Part shown: piece after piece, positions 1-5,042 of the stretch
Layout of the letters: each line of letters opens with the position of its first letter
How positions within the stretch are numbered: the first letter of the stretch is position 1
Source: a bacterium
GTDB taxonomy: Bacteria; Patescibacteria; Saccharimonadia; Saccharimonadales; UBA4665
Direction of reading: 5' to 3'
Length of the DNA: 5,042 nt
Assembly: GCA_021778165.1 (NCBI GenBank)
Contig: JAJYCU010000059.1
Location: forward strand, 1-5,042
Translations under genes and position numbers: made by a program
Notes under the pieces: generated by a model
Seen by the model: only the letters and a program-made list of their open reading frames with translations
Databases searched by the model: none
Told to the model about the DNA's origin: nothing

Positions 1-701
1 CAGCCGAGGAAAGAAGTCACGGTGAAATTATGGTTAGAGATATGGAGGCTCGTGGATTTTTAGATATGTCTAAAGAATGGTTACCGATTAGGGAGCATAA
101 TCTAGCCGCCGGGATTCATGTCAAAATTGAATCTCCTGCTGATGGGTTAGCTTAGCTCCCTGTCCAGGAACTGCTTACAAGAGAAGCTCATTTTTATTCT
201 TCTAGATTGATGGATAATTCAGCTAGAAAAACGCTGAGAGATATTGGTTCAGATGAGGGTAGGCATTATCAGTTTTATGTTTCAGCACTCGGTGCGTTTG
301 CTCTAGTTAATCCTGATGCTGCGCTAACAGCTATGAGATGTCAACACGAGGCTGATAATTTTTCTATGCCAGGGAAGCAAGGTATAAAACGTTTCTCTAG
401 GTTAGCCTCAACGATTGCTGCTGGTGGTGTTTTTGATTCAATTACAGTTTTGAAGGCCCAAAAACAAACGATAGATGAGTCTGGAATGCTACTTACGACT
501 CCAGTGACCGATGAAGGCAAGGCTGCCTTAGAGTGGGCACAGGGGATATCTGAGAAATCAGATAGAATTTGGGAAGATAATCAATTAAAATTGGATGAAT
601 TTAGATCAAAACAGGCTAAAAAAATTGAGCCCGGACTATTACGTCCACTTATATTGGGGCATACTGTTGAAATTATAGATAAACAGTTCGTACCGAAGTA
701 A
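1..701 (+). pseudogene. Acyl-[ACP] desaturase (ferritin-like diiron, type 2 fatty acid desaturase), 5'-partial, interrupted by in-frame TAG
   Basis: The frame starting at base 3 reads continuously to TAA at 699-701 except for a TAG at 153-155. Upstream of it lies AEERSHGEI, which has the EExxH diiron motif of soluble acyl-ACP desaturases (EENRHG in plant and mycobacterial enzymes). Downstream come VQELLTREAHF (the QE-R/T segment with another iron-ligand Glu) and GSDEGRHYQFY (the second motif, DExRH). The family enzyme inserts a cis double bond into acyl-ACP using O2 and ferredoxin, in the cytoplasm. By motif alignment the TAG falls where relatives have Tyr (Y-x-x-F-Q-E), so one base change from TAT or TAC would explain it. 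The downstream part could be read from TTG at 207 or ATG at 210, but neither has a ribosome site and the product would lack the first iron motif. The N-terminus lies outside the window. The family call is strong; whether the gene is dead is less certain. Confidence 0.75.
153..155 (+). other. In-frame amber stop inside the desaturase reading frame
   Basis: The codon series is GGG TTA GCT TAG CTC CCT GTC CAG GAA, in the same frame as the conserved sequence on both sides. No indel is needed to restore the frame. The GH16 gene in this window ends with TAG exactly at its expected family C-terminus (VDYVRVWK), so TAG does act as a stop in this genome. That makes a reassigned codon unlikely. Confidence 0.9.
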
Positions 702-717
702 TCCAAGAATTAACATT

Positions 718-1449
718 TTAGGAACTTTTATATATTAAAAAACCATTTCTGCCGCTTAAATCTTGATTAATTCTACCTTCACTATTAGAGAAGAAATTTC
801 CATCGGCAGTATTGTTGCTATCTATAGAAATATCTTCTATCCCAGCTATTTTTAAATCTGAAATAGCTCTAGCTTTTATATCAACTTCGATTTTGTTATC
901 AACTTTTTTTATAAATTTATTCCAACTCTTGTCGAATAGAGAATTTGCAACATTAGGTTCAAAAACGTAATTCGATGAATGAATCGAAGGACTTAAATAA
1001 GCCGATAATGACTTTATGCTTTTTTTGGTCTTAGATAGATACGTTTGAATAGTAATCGGGATAATATTTTTAGGTATAGTTAATCTGCTGGCATGAATCA
1101 GGCAAATAATATCCGTTGCTTTATCAAAAATAACAATTATAACGCAGTCAGCAGGTGCTATCCAAGCTGTAGCCAAGTTAATATTTAAAATTAAACTGTC
1201 ACCTTTTAATACTTTATATTTTTTGGTGTTCGAAATAGAGGATATGTCTATAATTTTATCGCCATGCTCTGCTTTTAATTTAATGACTTTCTTATTAATT
1301 GGAGCAAGAGATAGAAATTTATCTAGGTTTTTTGTGTAATTGCTAGTATCGCCAACAATTTCACTTAAGTTTCCGAAGTATTTATTAGTAAAAATGAAAT
1401 TTAGGCCTTCTAAGGAAATTCTAGAATATTCACTTAATTTTTTGTTCAT
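718..1449 (-). CDS. YfiH/PgeF-family (LACC1-like, polyphenol oxidase/purine nucleoside phosphorylase) protein
   Basis: This 243-aa protein matches the YfiH (Cu-oxidase_4, DUF152) family from end to end at near-normal length. The three metal and active-site residues are visible: H62 in AEHGDKI (family QVHGxxV), C102 in PADCVIIVIFD (family ADCxPVLLxD) and H119 in CLIHASR (family xAxHAGWRG). The 17-residue C-H spacing equals that of human LACC1 (C284-H301). LSPSIHSSNYVFEPNVA matches the family segment LGPxIGxxxYEVGxEVA, and DLSGRNGFLIY the terminal TGRxAxLIW. Members are cytosolic and reported as purine nucleoside phosphorylases/adenosine deaminases or as peptidoglycan editing factors; the copper laccase label is doubtful. 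The conserved Gly-Trp after H119 is lost (HASRLT), so the substrate may differ. The gene converges on the desaturase with a 16-bp gap. ATG at 1449 is chosen because it fits the family N-terminus and sits just after a promoter. Confidence 0.82.
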   Translation of the reverse strand: MNKKLSEYSRISLEGLNFIFTNKYFGNLSEIVGDTSNYTKNLDKFLSLAPINKKVIKLKAEHGDKIIDISSISNTKKYKVLKGDSLILNINLATAWIAPADCVIIVIFDKATDIICLIHASRLTIPKNIIPITIQTYLSKTKKSIKSLSAYLSPSIHSSNYVFEPNVANSLFDKSWNKFIKKVDNKIEVDIKARAISDLKIAGIEDISIDSNNTADGNFFSNSEGRINQDLSGRNGFLIYKSS

Positions 1450-1455
1450 TTAACC

Positions 1456-1495
1456 ATTATATATTTTTATTAGACTTGGCGTAACTCGATGTCAA
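1456..1495 (-). promoter_or_regulatory. Candidate sigma70 promoter(s) for the yfiH-like gene
   Basis: On the minus strand a perfect TTGACA (1495-1490) is followed after 17 bp by TAATAA (1472-1467). A second overlapping pair is TTACGC (1484-1479), 17 bp, and a perfect TATAAT (1461-1456). The second -10 ends only six bases before the ATG, so its transcript would begin at or next to the start codon and be leaderless. The first would leave a leader of about ten bases. No Shine-Dalgarno motif lies between the promoters and the ATG. Confidence 0.55.
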
Positions 1496-1527
1496 AATTA
1501 TATTATTTTTTTGATAAAAGTTGAGAT

Positions 1528-1580
1528 ACTAAAACTAACTGTGAGTTATTTAAAAAAAATGTTTGCTGTTAGTTTTTAGT
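1528..1580. repeat. Long-loop inverted repeat upstream of the yfiH-like gene
   Basis: AAAACTAAC at 1531-1539 is the exact reverse complement of GTTAGTTTT at 1568-1576. After a one-base bulge (T1577), ACT at 1528-1530 pairs with AGT at 1578-1580. This makes 12 pairs around a 28-base loop that contains an eight-A run. There is no T-run directly after either arm, so it is not a standard terminator. It lies just upstream of the yfiH promoter, so it could be an operator-like site, a transcript-end structure or chance in AT-rich DNA. Confidence 0.35.
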
Positions 1581-1593
1581 TGTAAGATATAGT

Positions 1594-1630
1594 TAAACTT
1601 GATAGCTGAATGGGTATCTATCTTAGTTTA
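1594..1630 (-). terminator. Possible 3'-end hairpin of the 278-aa orphan gene (no U-tract)
   Basis: TAAACT (1594-1599) and GATAG (1601-1605) pair with CTATC (1618-1622) and AGTTTA (1625-1630). That gives 11 pairs with a small 1x2 internal mismatch and a 12-base loop. On the minus strand it begins a few bases after the TAA of the 278-aa gene, the usual place for a transcript-end structure. It lacks a GC-rich stem and a following U-run, so efficient intrinsic termination is doubtful. Confidence 0.35.
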
Positions 1631-1633
1631 TTA

Positions 1634-2470
1634 TTACCATTCAACCGATTCGTATATATCATCTGTCCCAGTAAACCTAGAGGCAGCAGCAGCAATAACA
1701 GCAGTACCTAAAATAAGACTTAATTTCTGGTGGTCAGATCTTATATTATGACCTTGCATGTCGTATAAATTATTGACGCGACCTGTAGCTATAAGGTCAT
1801 TATTACTTATTCCATTAATATCAACGCCAAAGGCTGAATTATTATTATTAATATTTAAAAAATTCCAGGATGCTCTACCTTTTTTATTTGGCTTAGACTC
1901 ATAGTCTAAAATAGTTAAATTTGTTAAACTCCTTCTCGAAGAGATAGAGAATGGATTCTTGTGATCGCTTGATCCTGCAAAAGTATCCATGCCATCGGTA
2001 TTAAAAACAAACTTTCTAAGAGCTTTAATTGTTTCATCTTTTCCAAATGGTAGCGACATTACTCTTATAGCTTCTCGAGCGACGGTTTCACTTAAGGACC
2101 CACTATTTAAATATTTTTGGAATTGAGCTGATACATTTCCCATAGGATTAGTATTTTTGAGTGTAAATACGTTATCAGTTGATGTGTTGCTTATTATATA
2201 AGTTGTAAAGTATCGTAAATTTTGTAGGAGGTGCTGTACATTACTAATTCGTATAGTACTTTTTGGAGCAGAGTATAGTATCTTGGGTATATTAGCTCTT
2301 AAAATCATTTCATTGTTATACATTTCTGCGTAGTAACCTGATGTCAGACTGATTTCTTCGCATAGGGTTTGCTTTAATTTCAATCGTTCAGGCGAATAAT
2401 TGGTCGGTATTCGTTGACTAATTTCTAGAATATCTTCTTGGAAGTCAATTCTTGGGTTAATTTCAAACAT
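1634..2470 (-). CDS. Hypothetical protein, 278 aa, no recognised family
   Basis: I do not recognise this protein. It begins at ATG 2470 and ends with TAA. There is no signal peptide. The N-terminal 40 residues are rich in charged and polar residues. The middle contains short amphipathic stretches such as HLLQNLRYFTTYIIS (80-94) and a likely helix at 126-155 (SETVAREAIRVMSLPFGKDETIKALRKFVF). Residues 205-224 form an Asn-rich stretch (INNNNSAF). Near the C-terminus, residues 250-264 (LSLILGTAVIAAAAS) are hydrophobic, long enough for a short membrane-inserted or buried helix, followed by an acidic tail. It is separated by a divergent promoter region from the GH16 gene, so shared control is possible but not shown. 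Reality as a gene rests on length, lack of strong competing frames and matching upstream promoter and downstream hairpin. Confidence 0.72.
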   Translation of the reverse strand: MFEINPRIDFQEDILEISQRIPTNYSPERLKLKQTLCEEISLTSGYYAEMYNNEMILRANIPKILYSAPKSTIRISNVQHLLQNLRYFTTYIISNTSTDNVFTLKNTNPMGNVSAQFQKYLNSGSLSETVAREAIRVMSLPFGKDETIKALRKFVFNTDGMDTFAGSSDHKNPFSISSRRSLTNLTILDYESKPNKKGRASWNFLNINNNNSAFGVDINGISNNDLIATGRVNNLYDMQGHNIRSDHQKLSLILGTAVIAAAASRFTGTDDIYESVEW

Positions 2471-2521
2471 ATACTATCGATTTACTGAATTAGTTAATAT
2501 TATCTTTAGTGAGGTAAACTC

Positions 2522-2551
2522 ATTATAACTTTAGATATTATATTATGTTAC
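2522..2551 (-). promoter_or_regulatory. Candidate promoter of the 278-aa orphan gene
   Basis: On the minus strand GTAACA (2551-2546, four of six matches to TTGACA) precedes a perfect TATAAT (2527-2522) with an 18-bp spacer. The start codon is about 50 bases downstream. The region is so AT-rich that further TATAAT-like words occur by chance (for example at 2559-2564 on + and 2562-2557 on -), so the call is moderate. Confidence 0.4.
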
Positions 2552-2571
2552 AAAATATTATAATTGTCAAA

Positions 2572-2600
2572 TAGTCGATTATTTATTTTAGAAGTATAAT
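2572..2600 (+). promoter_or_regulatory. Candidate promoter of the GH16 gene
   Basis: A perfect TATAAT lies at 2595-2600, 34 bases before the ATG at 2635. The -35 position 17 bp upstream (TAGTCG, 2572-2577) matches the consensus poorly. A TTGTCA at 2564-2569 matches better but sits too far away (25 bp). The leader would be about 28 bases. The purine-rich AAGATAAAAAG just before ATG is at best a very weak ribosome site. Confidence 0.4.
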
Positions 2601-2634
2601 ATACTTAAATTAAACTATTAAGATAAAAAGATAA

Positions 2635-4029
2635 ATGAACAATAAAGATAAAGATCCTTTAAACTTTTTCACCAACCTTGGTGATGTAGCTTTAAGTCAC
2701 TCCAATAGTCCAACTAAACTAACTGTAATACTTGCTAAAGTATTAAGTAATAGACTCTGGCTAGTAATTACCGCAGTTATAGTCTCAGCAGGACTGGGTA
2801 CAGTAGTTGGTTTAATAAATACTAATCATAAACAAGTTAATACACCTGGAACAAAAACATCTACAGCCGTAGGTATTAAAAGCTCTCCTAGCAATAATAC
2901 CTTAGCTTCTAAGACTAATACAGTAGTAAGCCCAAGTATAATTAATAAACCAACTACTAGTACAAATCTAAGCAAACCAACTACAACTAGTACAAATACT
3001 AATACAACAGGTTCTACAACTAATAATACAACCACCACAAGCTCATCTAACACAAACAGCTCTAATAATAATATAATTCCACCGAGCACACCACCGCCCA
3101 CCATCTCTCTTAGTAGTAGCCCGTCAAGCATTACTTCAGGTGGTTCATCAACTATCTCTTGGAGTACAACTAATACTACTAGTTGTACTGCTAGTGGTGC
3201 TTGGAGTGGTAGCCAATCAACTAGTGGAACACATTTAGCGTCATCACTAACTACTAATTCAACTTTTATTTTGAGTTGTAGTGGTGCAGGAGGCATTGTT
3301 AGTGCTTCAACAAATGTTAGTGTAACAGCAGCAATTGATGGTTGTTCGAATGCTGGTGTAATGGCTCCTTGCATAGGAAGTTCAACTACAGGCGCGAGTG
3401 GGTGGGGAACACCGGTATTTGATGATGAATTCAATGGTAATAGTCTAAATACGAACAATTGGGCTTCTAGTTTGTATGGTGGTGGTACTATGAATAATGT
3501 AACAACAAGTTCATCGAACGTATCTGTTTCGGGAGGGAATTTAGTACTTACGCTTGCTTCGTCATCTTCAGGAGCACTTGTTGACACTTATTCTGGTAGT
3601 GGAGCAGGCACAAACTTCGAAATCGGAACAGGTTACTATGTTGAAGGGAAAATATATTTTCCTGGAAATGGACCTACTATTTATAATTGGCCAGCGTTCT
3701 GGACTAGTGGACCAACTTGGCCAAATGATGGAGAAATAGATATAGCTGAAGGGTACAATGGTACTTTAACTTCAAACTATCACTCAACTTCAGGTGCTAA
3801 TAATGGTCCAACTGTTCCAGGAAATTGGGGAGGCAGTTGGCATATTTACGGAGTTGATCGAGAGAATGGCGTAAATTATATATACTGGGACGGTAAACTT
3901 GTAAGGCAATATGCAACTAATGATGGAGGTGCGCCAGAGTATATCATTATTAATGTAGGATCGGGTAATACGGGTGTATACGGTGTTTCGTCGCAGGTTT
4001 TAGTAGATTATGTTAGAGTGTGGAAATAG
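2635..4029 (+). CDS. Membrane-anchored surface glycoside hydrolase family 16 (beta-glucanase/laminarinase-like) with Ig-like domain
   Basis: The 464-aa product has four parts. Residues 1-40 are a short cytoplasmic region with Lys/Arg next to one membrane segment at 41-61 (LWLVITAVIVSAGLGTVVGL), giving a type II, C-terminus-outside anchor. Residues 62-152 form an Asn/Ser/Thr/Pro linker. Residues 155-232 are an Ig-like domain (TISLSSSPSSITSGGSSTISW) with C184 and C215 placed to form a disulfide. Residues 257-464 are a GH16 catalytic domain: FDDEFNG at the start, WPAFWTSG (352-359), the active site GEIDIAEGY with nucleophile E367, D369 and acid/base E372, and the terminal VDYVRVWK. The E-x-D-x-x-E form is typical of laminarinase-type GH16, which cleave beta-1,3 or mixed glucans by a retaining mechanism; the exact substrate is not determinable. 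C237 and C246 may form a second disulfide. The TAG stop falls at the expected end. There is no sortase motif. Confidence 0.93.
   Translation: MNNKDKDPLNFFTNLGDVALSHSNSPTKLTVILAKVLSNRLWLVITAVIVSAGLGTVVGLINTNHKQVNTPGTKTSTAVGIKSSPSNNTLASKTNTVVSPSIINKPTTSTNLSKPTTTSTNTNTTGSTTNNTTTTSSSNTNSSNNNIIPPSTPPPTISLSSSPSSITSGGSSTISWSTTNTTSCTASGAWSGSQSTSGTHLASSLTTNSTFILSCSGAGGIVSASTNVSVTAAIDGCSNAGVMAPCIGSSTTGASGWGTPVFDDEFNGNSLNTNNWASSLYGGGTMNNVTTSSSNVSVSGGNLVLTLASSSSGALVDTYSGSGAGTNFEIGTGYYVEGKIYFPGNGPTIYNWPAFWTSGPTWPNDGEIDIAEGYNGTLTSNYHSTSGANNGPTVPGNWGGSWHIYGVDRENGVNYIYWDGKLVRQYATNDGGAPEYIIINVGSGNTGVYGVSSQVLVDYVRVWK
2947..2997 (+). repeat. Imperfect tandem repeat in the surface-protein linker
   Basis: AAACCAACTAC-TAGTACAAAT at 2947-2967 recurs at 2974-2997 with one extra codon inserted (a 27-base offset). 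It encodes KPTTSTN and KPTTTSTN at residues 105-111 and 114-121. It lies in the low-complexity linker and suggests growth or shrinkage of the spacer by slippage. Confidence 0.7.
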
Positions 4030-4033
4030 TTTG

Positions 4034-4052
4034 TACTAAGTCTAGTATTTTT
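4034..4052 (+). terminator. Weak intrinsic terminator after the GH16 gene
   Basis: TACTA (4034-4038), a four-base AGTC loop and TAGTA (4043-4047) are followed directly by five T. It starts four bases after the TAG stop codon. The stem is short and AT-rich, so strength is uncertain. The position and T-run fit a terminator for the plus strand and not for the converging 102-aa gene. Confidence 0.45.
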
Positions 4053-4063
4053 AAGCAATCGAA

Positions 4064-4372
4064 TTATTCAACTAATTGACTTAATTTTTCTTTTGCGGAA
4101 TTTAATTCGGCCATAGAACTTTTATATAGCTGGTGATTATCCGAAGTTTCAATACCCGACATAATAGCTATCGGAGTACCTAAGACAATAGGTGTTAACC
4201 CAAAGAGATTTTTTGTAACTATTGTATATGCTATACATCCTAAATCTAGTAAAATCCCAAAACTACTAAGAGTAACAGACCCAATAAGTTTAGATTTATC
4301 TGCGGTTACTGTTTTTAGACAATAATTAACCTCACCTTGAAGTAATTCCTTGTCTGATTTATGAAGCATCAT
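4064..4372 (-). CDS. Small hypothetical membrane protein, 102 aa, two hydrophobic segments
   Basis: I recognise no family. Residues 1-28 are polar and charged. A first hydrophobic segment spans about 29-51 (LIGSVTLSSFGILLDLGCIAYTI in outline) and a second 56-74 (rich in Leu, Ile, Gly and Pro: LFGLTPIVLGTPIAIMSGI), separated by the short loop TKN. This predicts a helical hairpin with both termini on the same side. The C-terminal 27 residues (AELNSAKEKLSQLVE at the end) look like an amphipathic, possibly coiled-coil helix. Two adjacent ATG codons (4372 and 4369) make the start ambiguous by one residue. It follows the truncated orphan gene on the same strand after a 79-bp gap and converges on the GH16 gene. 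Holin-like or small membrane-adaptor roles are possible by architecture only. Confidence 0.65.
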   Translation of the reverse strand: MMLHKSDKELLQGEVNYCLKTVTADKSKLIGSVTLSSFGILLDLGCIAYTIVTKNLFGLTPIVLGTPIAIMSGIETSDNHQLYKSSMAELNSAKEKLSQLVE

Positions 4373-4393
4373 ATTAATATTTTAACTATATTT

Positions 4394-4422
4394 ATTATAT
4401 GTTAGCAAAATAAATTGGTTAT
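4394..4422 (-). promoter_or_regulatory. Candidate promoter of the 102-aa membrane protein gene
   Basis: On the minus strand a perfect TATAAT (4399-4394) lies 21 bases before the ATG. The -35 position 17 bp upstream (ATAACC, 4422-4417) is a weak match. The transcript leader would be only about 15 bases and has no Shine-Dalgarno motif. The gene could also be co-transcribed with the upstream same-strand gene. Confidence 0.35.
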
Positions 4423-4451
4423 AGAAAACAGAATTTAATATTTTATATATC

Positions 4452-5042
4452 TTATTCACCTTTTTTGTTTACATCATCAATAGTTGCTAGACCAAGAGTT
4501 ATTTTTTCTGGTAAAGATTGTCTTAATAATGTCCCTAAGAAATTTTGTAGTTCTGGTATTCTAGTAGATCTAAAATGCCTGTTATTGTTGATCCAGGCAA
4601 TATTAAGATCTGTTCTATAGCTAGTATTAGCCCAAGCTGTGTTAGCCGTACTATTTCTGAGCCTATATTTTTCATTAATAATTTTTTGGGTTATTTTTCT
4701 TTCTTTTTTAATCTGAGGATTTTTTGAAGCAGCAGCTAGAACTAAATAATCACTTTTACCCTTACGTATGTAATATTTTAGAGGTAAAATCGGAATATTT
4801 TTTATAACAGTATCATAACTAACAGGCACAGAATCGTTTAAATATTCTGCTAATTCTTCATTTGATTCATCCGTCAGAGGGACTTCAGCTTTTTCTTGAA
4901 TGCTTCTTAACTCACCTGTTCCAATAATTACTATTTTTGGTTCAGATCCTAAAATCACTTTTACTAAATTTTTAGTAAATCCTGCATATTCCAGACGTTG
5001 TGATAAATATTCACTATATCCTTCAGGTAAATCTAATACTGG
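4452..5042 (-). CDS. Hypothetical protein, 5'-truncated at the window edge (196 residues visible)
   Basis: The minus-strand frame is open from the last base of the window to TAA at 4454-4452. A GTG at 4958 is an internal codon choice rather than a credible start, because the reading frame continues upstream with protein-like sequence (LDLPEGYSEYLSQRLEYAGF). I recognise no family. Visible parts are a short hydrophobic strand KIVIIGTGE (visible residues 36-44), an acidic stretch (EVPLTDESNEELAEYLNDS, 53-71), IPILPLKYYIRKGKSDYLVLAAA (83-105, beta-strand-like), a strongly basic region (KKERKITQKIINEKYRLR, 112-129) and a C-terminal amphipathic section ending DDVNKKGE. No membrane segment or signal is visible in this part. 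The true N-terminus, and probably the diagnostic domain, lies beyond 5042. Confidence 0.7.
   Translation of the reverse strand, partial: PVLDLPEGYSEYLSQRLEYAGFTKNLVKVILGSEPKIVIIGTGELRSIQEKAEVPLTDESNEELAEYLNDSVPVSYDTVIKNIPILPLKYYIRKGKSDYLVLAAASKNPQIKKERKITQKIINEKYRLRNSTANTAWANTSYRTDLNIAWINNNRHFRSTRIPELQNFLGTLLRQSLPEKITLGLATIDDVNKKGE

Noticed and set aside
207..701. Independent 164-aa gene starting at TTG 207
   Set aside because: It is the same frame as the desaturase upstream of the TAG. It has no ribosome site and starts in the middle of the ferritin-like fold, so it is treated as the 3' part of the interrupted gene.
702..717. Shared bidirectional terminator between the desaturase and the yfiH-like gene
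   Set aside because: The 16-bp convergent gap has no inverted repeat that could form a stem.
1540..1567. Riboswitch or small RNA in the loop of the long inverted repeat
   Set aside because: The loop is AT-rich with an A-run and shows no recognisable aptamer core or inner stem.
2826..3587. Long minus-strand open frame (253 aa) opposite the GH16 gene
   Set aside because: It is an antisense shadow produced by the Ser/Thr/Asn-rich codons of the linker and Ig domain. The product is a Val/Leu-rich low-complexity string, and the plus-strand frame has a clear family match.
3554..3739. 61-aa plus-strand open frame
   Set aside because: It lies wholly inside the GH16 catalytic domain in another frame, with no start signal of its own.
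1..5042. Recoding of TGA (as Gly, known in Gracilibacteria) or TAG
   Set aside because: All recognisable genes read through without in-frame TGA and use normal GGN glycine codons. The GH16 gene ends with TAG at its expected family end.

Overview
The window is an AT-rich (about one third G+C by eye), densely packed bacterial chromosome segment. It carries six protein-coding loci, no RNA gene, no insertion sequence and no CRISPR array. The best guess for the source is a Candidate Phyla Radiation (Patescibacteria) genome, possibly Saccharibacteria. The reasons are short intergenic gaps, gene starts without clear Shine-Dalgarno motifs, a Ser/Thr-rich membrane-anchored surface protein with a Cys-containing Ig-like domain of a kind common in CPR proteins, a divergent YfiH-family protein, and several orphan proteins. 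This is inference; no marker gene is present to prove it. Nothing contradicts the standard bacterial code: TAA ends five genes and TAG one, and no TGA is used as a stop.

Layout. Positions 1-701 (+) hold the 3' part of a ferritin-like diiron acyl-ACP desaturase. Both (D/E)ExxH iron motifs are readable, but an in-frame TAG at 153-155 separates them, so the gene is a pseudogene, a readthrough case or a sequence error. It converges on a yfiH/pgeF-type gene (718-1449, -), whose start is preceded by a very close sigma70-like promoter. A 184-bp gap with two inverted repeats follows. Next is a 278-aa orphan gene (1634-2470, -). A 164-bp divergent promoter region separates it from a 464-aa membrane-anchored GH16 beta-glucanase (2635-4029, +), the only gene here with a confident enzymatic and surface role. 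The right end carries two more minus-strand genes: a 102-aa protein with two hydrophobic segments (4064-4372) and a 5'-truncated orphan of 196 visible residues (4452-5042).

No classical operon is evident; the genes alternate in strand and most have their own candidate promoter. The strongest biological reading is an ultrasmall, possibly epibiotic bacterium that displays a beta-glucan hydrolase on its surface. The desaturase, damaged or not, would act on acyl-ACP lipids. Whether the orphan proteins are linked to either activity cannot be told from the sequence.
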